64,000 nucleotides of DNA from the NCBI GenBank assembly GCA_024803745.1, contig JANJXV010000002.1, positions 41,375,757 through 41,439,756 of the forward strand. The letters are read 5' to 3'. Below, piece after piece: positions 23,852-34,935 of this stretch. Numbering within the stretch: the stretch's first letter is position 1; the number at the start of each line of letters is the position of its first letter. The position numbers and the translations under genes were made by a program. The notes beneath the pieces were generated by a model, which was given only the letters and a program-made list of their open reading frames with translations, was not told where the DNA came from and did not search any database. Origin of the DNA: Megascapheus bottae. Its lineage: Eukaryota; Chordata; Mammalia; Rodentia; Geomyidae.

Positions 23852-24030
23852 GTGTTCTCATCACCTTCAATGGGATATTCAATGTACACATTGTGTGCAA
23901 ATTGACCTAGGCAGTGAGGATGGGGGGGGGGTGGCGGGCAGTAGAGGAGAATGAGGGAAGGAGCTATTTGATCAAGATGTATTGTACTCATAACCTGACT
24001 CATTGTACAACTACCTAATAACAAGAAAAA
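23852..24030 (+). mobile_element. L1-like 3' end
   Basis: It contains a guanine-rich polypurine stretch (about 23918-23960), then 'gatcaagatgtattgtactc', 'attgtacaactacctaataa' and an A-rich end. A polypurine tract followed by an A-rich end is the usual L1 3'UTR layout. It interrupts the older L1, whose sequence resumes at 24031. Confidence 0.6.
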
Positions 24031-24420
24031 TTACTCCCATATGATCTAGCCATGCTACCCCTAAGTATTTGCTGCAGTAGACATAAAGCAAATGTCCATA
24101 ATACAGTATAATTGTTTATAGCTGTAAAGAAGAAAAATCATAATGTCAGTCAACAGATGACTGCATAAACAAATTTCAATACATCCATAGAATAGAAGTG
24201 TCCTTTGTACTAAAAAAAGCATTACAGGTTCATGTTGCAGCATAATGAGCTTAAAATGAGGTATTCTGAGGAAGAGGAGTAATGCAATGGAATGCACAGT
24301 ATGTGTTAGAAATCTAACTGAGAAAGCTGATCCTTAGGGGTTCCCTGGGACACATTGGAGATGGACAGGATGGTTGACAGAAGATCAGACAAAAATGTTC
24401 AACGGTAGTAATGGTTGTAC
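24031..24420 (+). mobile_element. Old LINE-1 ORF2 3' part (segment 3)
   Basis: 'tcccatatgatctagccatg', then the 'gtcaacagatgactgcataa' and 'atacatccatagaatagaag' blocks, match the 3' end of L1 ORF2 in order and complete the element begun at 21880. Confidence 0.78.
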
Positions 24421-24652
24421 TTGTATATACATATACCAAGACTTAGTTGAATTATTCAATCAAGTGTAAGCATTTATCTTGTCAAGTATGCTCTGACAAA
24501 GCTACTATAAGGAAATTAATTTATCTTTGGAAAATGATAAAAGGGTATCATGAGGGAAAACTGAACAAAGGTAAACTGAATCTTAGCCCTCAGTGTTTGA
24601 GCAATGACTTTCTATACTGATTATTCTTACATAGACTAAGCAATGTGAATCC

Positions 24653-24780
24653 CTCCTCTGCTTTTCTTTTCTCCTCTCCTCTTCCTTCCTCTTCCCTACC
24701 TTCCTTCCTCTTCATTTTTTTCCCTTCTCTCCTCTCCTCTTCTCTCCTCTCCTCCACTCTTGTCTTCTCCCTTTGTTTTC
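24653..24780. repeat. Polypyrimidine (CT-rich) tract
   Basis: About 128 bases of almost pure C and T on the plus strand with cttcct/ctcct repeats. It has potential for triplex formation and variable length. Confidence 0.9.
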
Positions 24781-25150
24781 TCATAATAGCATTGGGTGTT
24801 TCCTTTTTATCTCAAATTATCCAGTCTTTCTTTTTCTTTTGAGCTTCTATGACAGCAATTGAGTACTGTTAGTTTTTCATGTCACACTGAGGGGATATTA
24901 ATAGCTACAATGTAACAGTGGCGACAGTTTCATTAAATTTAAAACAGTGATGTGTTTAAATTAAACTTGTAAATATTATGATCCAAATGAATTCCAATAA
25001 AAAGAATCATCTGACAAATGGAAATGTTTAAGATGTACCAGAGAGAGGAAGGAAAGTTAATAAGTATAATTTTCCAAGTCAGATCATATATGCATTCTGT
25101 TGTTCAGTCATGTTCTGCTTTGGAAGTTGTTTAATTATTCCTCTGTTTTA
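24781..25150. other. Repeat-free AT-rich block
   Basis: No repeat or gene is recognised. Around 24925-25040 there are several homeodomain-like TTAAA/AATTCC words; see the findings for other blocks of this kind. Confidence 0.35.
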
Positions 25151-25164
25151 AAAATCACAAAATG

Positions 25165-25341
25165 ATGGCCAGGAGTTTTGCCTAGTAGTAGATTGCTTGC
25201 CTAGCACGCATGAAGATAGGGGTTCGACTCCTCGGTACCACATACATAGAAAAAAAGCCAGAAATTGTGCTGAGAGCTCTAGCCATGAGAAAGTCCAAGA
25301 ACAGTGCTCAGGCCCTTAGCTCAAGTCCAGGATTGGCAAAA
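25165..25341 (+). mobile_element. ID-like dimeric SINE (type I)
   Basis: The left half is intact. The right half lacks about 12 bases (gctcaagtggta) at about 25272. It is flanked by the 14-base direct repeat aaaatcacaaaatg at 25151-25164 and 25342-25355. Confidence 0.93.
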
Positions 25342-25386
25342 AAAATCACAAAATGGTGAATATGTGAACTTAAAAATATTTTCTGT

Positions 25387-25580
25387 TGGGCTAGGAACAT
25401 GGCCTAGTGGTAGATTGCTTGTCTAGCATGCAAAAACCCCTGAGTTTGATTCCTAGGTATCACATACACAGAACAAGCCCAAAGTGGTGCTGCGGCTCAA
25501 GTGGTAGAGTACTAGTCTTGAGAAAGCCCAAGGATAGTGCTCAGGCCTTGAGTTCAAGCCCAAGGACTGGCAAAAAAAAA
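25387..25580 (+). mobile_element. ID-like dimeric SINE (type I)
   Basis: Complete copy from 'gggctaggaacatggcctag' to 'ggactggcaaaaaaaaa', lying only 45 bases after the previous SINE and in the same orientation. Confidence 0.93.
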
Positions 25581-25688
25581 TCTGTAGTTCAAAATTTCCA
25601 ATTATAGTAAGACTTTATAAACGCAAATTTTGAGTTAAGCTTTAAAAATATGCACAAGCATTTGATTCATATAACCAGTTCACTTTCT

Positions 25689-26013
25689 TTTTCTTTTTCT
25701 TTTTTTTTTGCCAGTCCTGGGCTTGAGCTTAGGGCCTGAGCACTGTCCTTGGACTTTCTCAAGGCTAGAGCTCTACCACTTGAACCTCAGCACCATTTCC
25801 AGTTTTGTTTTGTTTTTTTCTATGTGTGTGGTACTGAGAAATCAAACCTGGGTCTTCATGCAAGCTAGGCCAGCACTCTACCACTAGGCCAAACTCCCTG
25901 CCTTTTTTGGGAGGGAGGGATCAGTCATGGGGTTTGAACTCTGGACCAGGGTGCTGTCCCTGAGCTCTTTAGCTCAAGACTACTGCCCTACCCCTTGAGC
26001 CACAGCACCACTT
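25689..26013 (-). mobile_element. Composite SINE: type II right monomer fused to type I dimer
   Basis: Read on the minus strand, a right-type monomer (26013 to about 25919) is followed by an A/G-rich joint ('ccctccctcccaaaaaagg', about 25902-25920) and then a complete ID-like dimer ending in a long A-rich tail (25689-25711 reversed). The whole 325-base block is bounded by the 15-base direct repeat accagttcactttct at 25674-25688 and 26014-26028. Confidence 0.88.
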
Positions 26014-26028
26014 ACCAGTTCACTTTCT

Positions 26029-26814
26029 AGAGGTTTTATGAACTCAAACTCAAACAAGCGTTCATTTCACTTTCATCGAATGCATTCTTTCTGGTTCTCT
26101 TACATGGAATTTATTCTTATTAGGAAATTGATGCTGCACTCTCTTGAAATAAGCAGGATGACCCAAAATTTCATTGGGAAAATAAATCTACAAGTTTTTA
26201 GTTCATAAAGATAACGATAATTTTGCAAATCTGAAATTTAGTGTGATTACAGGCATCTGAAGCAAAACTTAACAATCAGTGTAACTTACAGATGGCCCTT
26301 TGGGGAAATTGCACAGGCTACTGTGAGTTTCTGAACTTAAATAGTACTTTTTTATAAAAGGGTGCTATTTGCTGTGTGATATAGTAAAAGAACTTTACTG
26401 CCACAGTGGGCTAATTGCATGTTCAAAAATTATATCTTTTATGTAGTGTGCAACAATGGATTACAGTTTGCCATGCAAATAAAGTTTCAATTTTATGAAG
26501 CTGTTTCAAGTGAATTCATGCCAAGGGATTAAGATAAACTTGCGATTTTTTCCTTGTAGAGTCCACCATCATGAATTGCTAAATGTGGAAACATTTCCCC
26601 AGAATTCAGCCCTTAAACAAATAACAACATAGTTGGTCTCATTCTGAAACTGTATAAAAGCCCTTTATTTGTCTATTAAAGGTTGTAACAGAATGAATAG
26701 CACAAACTAAACACTGGAAAATTTAGTAAGCAGTTTAAAATGCCATACTACTTTAATTAAAAGGAAAATGATGGTAGCTGTTCGCCCATAAATCTATGTC
26801 ATAAAATAATACCA
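26029..26814. promoter_or_regulatory. Repeat-free block, possible conserved non-coding element
   Basis: No repeat is recognised. It contains an octamer ATGCAAAT at 26473-26480 (POU-type site) and CTAATTGCAT at 26411-26420. This is only a motif-level suggestion and conservation could not be tested. Confidence 0.25.
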
Positions 26815-26925
26815 AGACATGGTTTTGCTATGTTTCCAAGACAGGCATCAAACCCTTGGGCTCAATCTGTTCTCCTGTCTCTTCTTCTAAAGTCGTTGGG
26901 ACAATAGGAGCATGCCATTGCACCA
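26815..26925 (-). mobile_element. Old B1-like (7SL) SINE
   Basis: In reverse orientation, 'ggttttgctatgtttccaag' followed by 'cttgggctcaatctgttctc' and 'tcgttgggacaataggagca' parallels the Alu/B1 pattern of 'tgttgcccaggctgg..cctcagcctcc..gggattacag'. Confidence 0.6.
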
Positions 26926-26944
26926 TTCTGTAGCTTGTCCTTTT

Positions 26945-27085
26945 AAGGGCTATTTATTGTGTATTGCACAGCATGCTTGTGCACTTGGAAATGTCATGTC
27001 ATCCTCACAAGCATTTTACTGGATCCAATTATAAGTGAGAAAAGAGATTTACTTAGTCTTGGATGGAGTCTAATACACAGATTCC
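26945..27085 (+). mobile_element. MIR SINE, diverged
   Basis: 'ggctatttattgtgtattgc', 'atgtcatcctcacaagcatt' and 'aattataagtgagaaaagag' follow the MIR order. Confidence 0.5.
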
Positions 27086-29246
27086 TTACTAAGCACCTGC
27101 TTCTCCCCCAGAAACTAAACCAGCTCCTACCATCATGAAGATGCCCAAAGCAACTCATTGGGAAGATGAGCTGGTGATTCTCCTAAATCATCTGTGAAAG
27201 TGTGTCTGTTCTTTCTGTTACCAACAGTATCACCTACAAAGAGTGTTTTGATACTTAAAAAGTAAAAGGAGGCCCTCAAACATCCTTATTTTGCATCTAT
27301 TCTCTTCATAAACTTAAAAAGAGAGCCTTCACTGTTCTCTCTTTCTTCCCGGCACTCTACCATGTAAATAGCAGGAAAACAAATCAAAACAAAATATTTG
27401 TTGGTACTTATGTCACTAGATATTTGAAGTATTCTTTCCTTTTACTGTGGAGAAAAAATTTTCATAAAACAGAAATTTGTGAAAGAGAAACTCATATCCA
27501 CTCAAGTGGAAAAACTTATAAAAATCTTTATTTTCAGATAGGCACCCTACTCCATTGCTTCTGATTGGCTATAAACAATATATGTAGATCAACCCTTCAA
27601 CTATCACCAAATACCTGTATTTCTGGACCAACTGCCATAAGATCTAGGAAAATGTTTTTTGCTCACTTTTGTTACAAAATAGGATGGAAGTGACTATGAA
27701 AGATGTTACACATATCTGCCTTTCCATCTTCTATCTTCTGCTCTGCTGGTTTGTCTTCACAGCTTTTATTAGGACTGTCCCAATTAAAAGGTGATGTGTG
27801 TAAAGGCTGCCTTCTATTCACCGCAAGGTTTCTAAATAAGAGGTAAATTTGGTAAATCAGTTCTTCCCTGGCTCCTTGCCATTCACATCTTTTAGTTTTG
27901 AAATTCATTTCTTTGTAAGCATACGGTGGTTGTTATGAGGTGTTGTCAGGCCTCTAACAGAGTTATTGTGCTTGGTAGAAGGTGGTAGTTTTTGATCAGT
28001 GTCTTCAAAGTCAAAGCGTAGAAAATAATAGCTGCACATCAAAACACAGAGCTATAATGCAGTTAACACTGGACTCTTTCAGGTGGCCCCAGGGAGTGGC
28101 TTAATTCTCATAGTGAGCTTTGCCATAATTAGTCACTTTTAATGGCAGTGTAAAATTGATGTACAGACATATAGTTTGAGATTCATTATTAAATAAGGTT
28201 CAGGAAAATCATCACCAGAGAAAAACTAAGAAAACTTTTCCTTCTTTTGAATGATTTTTTACCCTATGTGTTCTGAATCTCTAATTGCCTATATTTCTGC
28301 TTTTATATTGGTTCAATGTAGTTACAAGAATGCTCACATTTAATTGTTCAAGTCAATGAAATTCTTTTATGGTATTCCTGTCTAGTAGATAAACCCTGAC
28401 TTTAGACATTTTGTTGTCCTTTATATATTTCCATTTTTCCAAAGAGATATTAAACATTTCAAATTGCTTTAAACTTAAGATTTTTCTTAACCTTAGTTTT
28501 TTTTAACTTTAGCAATTTATTGATAATAACTCAGAAGATAGAGGCACTTCATTGATATAGCTATGAAAACCACACAATAAGAATTCATGCACCCATATGG
28601 ACAAGCACACACATATATCCACACACAACTTCTTAAAGACACTATAGAATCACAGGTGCAAAATAAAGGATAAAAAGTCAAACCAAATAGTATTTCAAAG
28701 TTAAATGAACCAACCATCTGTTTCTCTGATACTGAGACACAATGGGGACATTAGGAAACTCGTTAAGTCGATGGCAAGAGCAGCTGGACTCTGAGATGTC
28801 TATTCACTTCACTTCTGAAACCAAAAAGCAATAGACACCATCCATTCCTCCTTGAGTTTTAGCTGATCAAAACACCATGGGGGCTATGCAGTGTAAAATG
28901 CTAATAATATATCTCCACCTCAGCACCTAATTGGGTAAATGTTACTTTCATAAAAGCAAAGATGACACTGTCCTCTTGCTTTTTGAGTTTTTCTTTAAAA
29001 GAAAGTTTTCCCCAAAGTAGCTAAGTGATCCAGGAGATCCAGGTAATAAATAAATCGCACCCAATAAATTTACATGAGCTATAGAGTCTTAATATGTCTG
29101 CACTATTTTGTGGGATGAAGGTGGTAATAATATAAGCCGCTCCCACTTACAGAGGTGGTTGGAGGGAAGTCTTACTATGTGATTGGAGGGAAGTCTGGGG
29201 TCCTCAAGGCCTTAGTTTACTCTTCCATAAAATATTCAAGAATCTG
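27086..29246. other. Intergenic DNA, no gene seen
   Basis: Unique AT-rich sequence without a recognisable coding frame or young repeat. A 22-base phrase around 29155-29195 ('ggttggagggaagtct') is locally duplicated. Confidence 0.4.
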
Positions 29247-29440
29247 GGGGCCAGGAGTTTGGCCTAGTGGTAAGAGTGATGGCCTAGCATGCACAAAGAC
29301 CTAGGTTCAATTCCTTCATACCACATACATAGAAAAAGCTGGAAGTGGTGCTATTACTCAAGTGGCAGAGTGCTAGCCTTGAGCAAAGCCCAAGGACAGT
29401 GCTCAGGCCCTGAGTTCAAGCTCCACAGCTAGCAAAAATA
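29247..29440 (+). mobile_element. ID-like dimeric SINE (type I)
   Basis: Complete left half and right half, ending 'ctccacagctagcaaaaata' and an A-rich tail with aaaat units. Confidence 0.92.
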
Positions 29441-29598
29441 AAAATAAAAGAAAATCTGATAAAAGCTATAAGACCCCGAATACACAAACATTATCTGCTG
29501 CATTTTGACCCTGAGAAAGACAAAATATTCCTAAAGTCCTTTCCTGTTTAAAAACTTTATGACTATTTAATAGTGGCAGTCTAAAAGCCTTCAAATTC

Positions 29599-29850
29599 GC
29601 CAGGCAACGGTGGCTCAGGCCTGTAATCCTAGCTACTCAGGAGGCTGAGGTCTGAGGATTGAGGTTCAAAGCCAGCCAGGGCAGGAAAGTCCATGAGACT
29701 CTTATCTACAATTAACCACCAGAAAATGGGAAGTGGACCTGTGGCCACTTGAGTGGTAGAGCGATAGCCTTGAGCTGAAGCATTGAGGGACAGTACCCAG
29801 GTGCAGAGTTCAAGCCCCATGACCAAAAACATAAAACAAACAAGCAAAAA
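29599..29850 (+). mobile_element. Type II SINE, full length
   Basis: B1-like head ('ggcctgtaatcctagctact'), middle 'actcttatctacaattaacc', tRNA-like right half and A-rich tail. Similar flanks ccttcaaattc (about 29588-29598) and ccttacaaattc (about 29853-29864) may be an imperfect target-site duplication. Confidence 0.92.
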
Positions 29851-30005
29851 AACCTTACAAATTCATAAAGCACAGAACCAAATCTGAAAACAAGGCTTCC
29901 AAACTGACTGTGAGAATAGTATGAAATAGTAAAAATTCAAAAATGTTCTTAGCATTCATTCTCTTTTTTTCTATGAAGAGGTCACAGTTAATAATAGCTA
30001 CTTCC

Positions 30006-30256
30006 TTTTGCTGTCCCTTGGTTACCTCATATTGTTACAGTATTTCACCTGGTTATCTGATATATTGGATATATGAGTATTTTGTTATTTGAAGTCAGAT
30101 AGGGAAGGGAGGAAACAAGATGAGGGGCGGGAGCTGGGGGGAGGGAAATGGGCACCAAGACATGAGAAAGGGTATCAATGTATGTGAAGTAATGCACCTT
30201 CTATCTGGTGAATATAATGTAACCCTTCTATTAATTAATAATAAAAATATACAAAA
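30006..30256 (+). mobile_element. 5'-truncated LINE-1, 3'UTR only
   Basis: 'tgctgtcccttggttacctc', a guanine-rich polypurine tract (about 30100-30160), 'aagtaatgcaccttctatct' and an A-rich end. The 16-base direct repeat aataatagctacttcc flanks it exactly at 29990-30005 and 30257-30272. Copies at 34178 and 56328 are close relatives. Confidence 0.85.
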
Positions 30257-30272
30257 AATAATAGCTACTTCC

Positions 30273-30794
30273 ATGTTCTAACAAAGAAAAAATAAACTTT
30301 TGAAAGTAAGCTTGAAAAAAGTAATCTCCTATATGTTGGCTCAAAAATAATTCAGTTTCTTGAATACAGAGTATCTGCCTTGAATGCTTTTTTTCTTAAT
30401 TTTATTTTAAAGATGCACTGGATTTCACTTTGTCTCTGGAGATTTTCTGCTCTGCAAATACCTGGTCTCATTTTCACTGAAATGAGAAGACTACCAGGCT
30501 TCATACATTGTCAGGTGGAGGGACATGGCTTTATGTCAATAGTTCCTGAGATTGCCAGGTTCTCAAAAGAGATGTGAATATTTGAAATTTGATCCCCCAT
30601 GGAAAACTATAAGAAATATTCTACCTGAAATAAAAACAGATCTCCTCTCTGCTGCCAATATTCTTGATGAAGCCCTTGGTTAAATCACCAATTTTTCATC
30701 TTCAATCTGCTGTCTTGCAAAGAAAGTCCTCTTTCAACTTTTTAATACTGAACAGTCATACTCTCCAGACTCTATGTTGGAAATGAACATTAAA
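30273..30794. other. Intergenic DNA, no gene seen
   Basis: An open frame at 30380-30577 shows no family features. No repeat is recognised. Confidence 0.4.
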
Positions 30795-30955
30795 AGTTGG
30801 TAGAGGAAGGGAACCAGGGGGTGAGGGGAAAATGAGTGAAAATAAGGGAGGGGATAGCATTGTTCAAAAAGAAATCTACTCATGACCTTATTTATATAAC
30901 TATAACCCCTTTGTACATCATTTTTACCATAACATTATTTTTAAAATGAGAAATA
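30795..30955 (+). mobile_element. LINE-1 3'UTR end (second lineage)
   Basis: A purine-rich stretch with 'gggtgaggggaaaatgagtg' leads to 'cattgttcaaaaagaaatct', 'atataactataacccctttg' and 'tacatcatttttaccataac'. This is the same ending as the L1 at 55780-55912. Confidence 0.75.
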
Positions 30956-32245
30956 GGTAGGAGTTTCTTCTTCAAATCTTTGGTGCATGATCATCTGATC
31001 TCAAATATCAAAATAAGACAAGTTTTCTGAACAAAGCTCTTCAGAGCTCAACAAATTATAATGAATTGTTTAACATCAGTTTAATGAGATCTATCTGAAA
31101 CTTTTATGTCCAAAAAACATGAAACTCTATTATAAAATACTAGATAAACGGCATGAATAAAATAAAATTAACATCAGTAGTATCTTCCCAACTTTTTCCA
31201 CTTATGTTTCCTTAGAGCAGCTGCAGTTTAAGCACTAATTTTATACTCCATTGGTTTCTAAATTATTTATATATTTAACAAATTATGAACAAATTAAAAT
31301 GAGATCTGCTGCCAATTATATATATGTATATATATGCCTCACAATAACTGCTACAAATATCAGAAACATTTCAACATCTACTTAAATATTTTGTTTTAGT
31401 TTAATTAAAAACTATTGTGTAATTTTAAGAGTCTGGAGATCACACTCCTCATCTTCTTTTCTTCTGAGTTCTTTTTAACTTCTTCAGCACACAATCGCTT
31501 ATAATCCACAAAAGAACAGAGATTAACAAATAAACTGAGGCAGAGTAACTGAACTAACTGGCAGTGAGTAAGGGCAGAGTAATGATGTTGATATTTGTCC
31601 TTCAAGGTACTGGCATCATTAGTATAATTTTCAAGAAATAATTTATATTACTCTAATTTTTAGTAGGCTTTACTACCCTTCATTGTAATAGCAAGAAAAG
31701 ATATAGCAAGTTTGTAGCAAAGAATTATCATTCTTTCATTTTTCCTGTTTCTCATTCTCTCTTGTTCTTAAGACTCAACCCCTTTGAGACAGAATTCGAT
31801 TGTAGTTACTTAAGCAAGAAGGCAGAAAGAACATTCAGATAAAAGAATGATTATCAACTGGAAATATCCTGTCAAAAGCACCAGGTCAAACCTAGCACTT
31901 GCATCCTGTCACTAGCAAAAACCTGGCAAGGCTCTATCATCTATGCCCTCCCCAAGTAAAACTGAAGGCAATCCATAGAAATTAAATATATAATAGCATC
32001 AAAATAACAAAATAAGTGCCAGATCATTTACATATTCAGATATCATGAATTAAAATGTCAAACTTGAGGATTATTTTTTGTCATTCTCTTCTTCCTTCCC
32101 TCCTCCTCTTCTTGTTATGCTGCCCTCATCTTTTGAGCATATGGTTTTATTTTTCTTTATTAAGCAATTGTACAAATGTTACATACCAGAAATCAATTAT
32201 CAGTGCATTCATTCTTCATCAATATCATCCTTCATTTTCTTTTAT
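30956..32245. other. AT-rich intergenic DNA
   Basis: No gene is recognised. Includes a ta-rich patch at 31318-31335. A fragment near 32090-32190 ends like an antisense L1 3' end, but it is too decayed to call. Confidence 0.4.
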
Positions 32246-32352
32246 TGATTCAGAATCTCACTACAAAATCCAGGCTAGCTTTCAATTTAAAATATTTCTG
32301 TCCCAGCCTTCCAAAAGTTGAAATTACAAGTATATGCCACTATACGCAAATT
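32246..32352 (-). mobile_element. Old B1-like (7SL) SINE
   Basis: 'gaatctcactacaaaatcca', 'cccagccttccaaaagttga' and 'attacaagtatatgccacta' mirror the reverse Alu/B1 pattern (gggtctcactatgttgccca, cagcctcccaaagtgctggg, attacaggcatgagccacc). Confidence 0.65.
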
Positions 32353-32534
32353 TCTTTGCCCTATTCTGTAAGCTGCCAAGATATAAATATTAACAAATAA
32401 TAAGCACTTTGAAGACTCTGAGTTTCCAATCTAACATGTAAGGTACATGGATATTATCAACTCTATCAGCAGCATGCAGAAAGATAAACAAACTAAAAAG
32501 TCAGCAGCTCTTTTAAAACTCATTTAAATTTGTG

Positions 32535-32830
32535 TTATGTTATTGTTACTATAGAGGTGATATACAGAGGTGTTATAGTTACATAAGTCAGTTAATGAGT
32601 ACCTTTCTTCTTGAACAGTGTCACTCGTGCCCTAGCTCTCTCCCAGTTTTTCCCAGCTATCCCATCACCCAAGTTTTCTAGTTCATTTTCAACAATCTAG
32701 TGAGTACCACTGCTGCATTTGTTCATGCTTTGCCCCTCCATTTCTGTGTGGTCAACAACTTTGAAAGGTAAAGATGGAGGACACAGCCCTATTCCCCAAA
32801 TTTAAGATACAAGTAAGCAGAGACAAAAAT
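32535..32830 (-). mobile_element. LINE-1 3'UTR fragment (second lineage)
   Basis: The reverse of the 55.8 kb L1 ending: 'gaggtgatatacagaggtgt', 'tatagttacataagtcagtt' and a C/T-rich stretch that is the complement of the polypurine tract. No coding part is retained. Confidence 0.7.
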
Positions 32831-33095
32831 TCCCTTTCACTAAGAAATCCAGGTTTCTCATTGGGAGCCAATACCATGTAGGAAAACCAAATTCCAATTG
32901 ATGATTTGCCAGAAGATCAGCATGCACAGTTTGAAAGCTAAAATTTTCGGGAAGTCACCACACCTTCCTGAGTTTTATCTCTAGGAGATATATTAAGGTT
33001 TCACAGGGAATACTGAAAACATGTACATTATGCTTTGGGCATGGGAAAGGGGATAGATACCATCTCATGGTGTAGCAGAGCATTCTAGTCTTCTT

Positions 33096-33300
33096 CTTTT
33101 TTTTTTTTTTTTGCCAGTCCTCGGCATTGAACTCAGGGCCTGAGCACTGTCCTTGAGCTTTCTCAAGGTTAGAGCTCTACCACTTGAGTCTCAGCACCAC
33201 TTCCAGCATTTTTTTCTATGAATGTGGTTAAAGGAATCGGACCCAGTTCTTCACGCATGCTAGGCAAGCACTCTACCACTAGGCCAAACTCCTGGCCCCA
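33096..33300 (-). mobile_element. ID-like dimeric SINE (type I)
   Basis: Long T-run (reverse A-tail), right half, linker and left half ending 'ccaaactcctggcccca'. Flanking direct repeat attctagt[c/a]ttctt at 33082-33095 and 33301-33314. Confidence 0.93.
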
Positions 33301-33314
33301 ATTCTAGTATTCTT

Positions 33315-34019
33315 AATAACATCTTCTCCCAGGAGAAACTACACAAACCTACTGAAGGGTTGCCAAATCTTAGCCATGCTGGGGGAAGGACTCTCTCTAG
33401 TCTTCATGTTTGGCCCTGATAGAAGGGGACCTGACACACTGGCTCACCACAAGACTAAAATCTACTTACAGAACTATGAAATACTGCTCTCTGACAAATA
33501 AATAAAGAAGTATATATAAACATTTCTTATAACAGTATATCATGCCTGGCTTTCAATAAAAAATCAGACAGCATACTGAAAGGCAAAAACAACAAAACAA
33601 AAACAAACAAACAAACAAAAACATAGCTTGAAGAGACAGAACTAGTTCCAAAATGACACACAAATATGGCAAGGATGTTGGAATGAAGAGACTGGAAGCT
33701 TAAAAGGAATGAAGTTAATCCTAAGTGTTCTAATGAAAAAACAATAGATAAATGAAATGAAAGCAAAATGGTGAATATAAACACAGAGATGGCAATTCTA
33801 AGAAAGGAAAGAAAGAAATGTTTGAGATCAAGATAGGGTATGTAATCAAAGAATCCTTTAAACTAGAATTCAATTGCAAATTAATAAGTAAATACATGAG
33901 GCAATATACAAGTGTACACAAATGTACTAACTGAAATATAGTAGATTTAAGGAGAACACAAATAGTGTAATTCCTTAGACAGGCAGAGTTGAACAAAATA
34001 AACTCCATGAAGCAGGTAC
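33315..34019. other. Intergenic DNA, no gene seen
   Basis: A/T-rich with an (ACAA)n-like patch at about 33585-33620. Minus-strand open frames here reflect A-rich sequence, not coding. Confidence 0.4.
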
Positions 34020-34177
34020 TTGGAAAGTGAGGAGTCATCAGGTGAGGGGAAGATGAATAAAGAGAAGTATGAAAATGTACTGGAGAAGTCAATGTATATC
34101 CTACGATATGAAGAAAAATGAAGGAGGTAGTGAGTTAGGAGGGATGGGTGAGAATATTGAAAGGAGTGACATTAGAG
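34020..34177 (+). mobile_element. L1-like 3' end, part 1 (split by the next element)
   Basis: Purine-rich DNA ('agttaggagggatgggtgag') that appears to continue at about 34470-34560 ('gatgcactttatgtactaat', 'cctttgtatagctacttaaa'), giving the same layout as 23918-24030. The element at 34178-34465 would then be an insertion into it. Confidence 0.5.
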
Positions 34178-34465
34178 TGATTGTTGTCCTTAATGTACTA
34201 TGTTATCTCTCATCTCTTTTGCTGTCCCTTGGTTATCTCATATTGTTACAGTATTTCACCTTGTTATCTGATATATTGTATATATGCTTATTAGGTTATC
34301 TGAAATAGGATAGGGAAGGGGGGAAAACAACAAGAGGGGCAGGAGTGGAAGGAGGGAAATGGGGACCAAGACATAAGAAAGGGTATCAAGGTATGTGAAG
34401 TAATGCACCTTCTATCTGGTGAAGATAATGTAACCCTTCTATTAATTACAGTAAAAATATGTAGA
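34178..34465 (+). mobile_element. LINE-1 3'UTR copy (first lineage)
   Basis: Nearly identical over its length to 56328-56612: 'ttgttgtccttaatgtacta', 'tgtcccttggttatctcata', polypurine tract, 'aagtaatgcaccttctatct', 'aacccttctattaattac', A-rich end. No coding sequence is included. Confidence 0.8.
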
Positions 34466-34560
34466 AAAAAGATGCACTTTATGTACTAATATACTGCTTC
34501 ATAAAATGGCAACTCCTTTGTATAGCTACTTAAAGAAAATAAAATGTTAAAATCAAAAAT
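34466..34560 (+). mobile_element. L1-like 3' end, part 2
   Basis: Probable continuation of the element at 34020-34177, ending 'cttaaagaaaataaaatg'. Confidence 0.45.
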
Positions 34561-34935
34561 TAGTTGCAAAAGAATCATTTGGATGGTAGCATTAGTAAAA
34601 TGAACAAGACTGAGAAAAGAGCATCTGACATCAACATGAACTTCCAGAACTGAAAAGCAAAGAAGAAAAAAATACACCAAAAACAAAGTTAACCACATAT
34701 GCACAGGCCAAAGGACTGGGGAGAAACAAGCACAGAATACCCAAGTGTAGTGGAAAGACTTGTAAAAGTATAACCTCATCTAATGCGAATAATACCAGAA
34801 TGGAGGCAGGGCAGGGGAAAGAGAAAAGAAATAGAAGTGTTTGAAGCAATACTTACTGAGACTTTTCATTAATGCCAGACATCAAGTCACAGATATAGAA
34901 AGCTCAGAAAACATGGATCAAGATTGAATGAGTTA

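Noticed and set aside
25164..26028. CRISPR-like repeated spacing among adjacent SINEs
   Set aside because: The repeats are about 190-base SINEs with target-site duplications in a eukaryotic genome, not short direct repeats with spacers.
33527..34092. Minus-strand frames rich in Leu, Phe and Ser
   Set aside because: They arise from A-rich plus-strand sequence. The hydrophobic look reflects base composition rather than membrane proteins.
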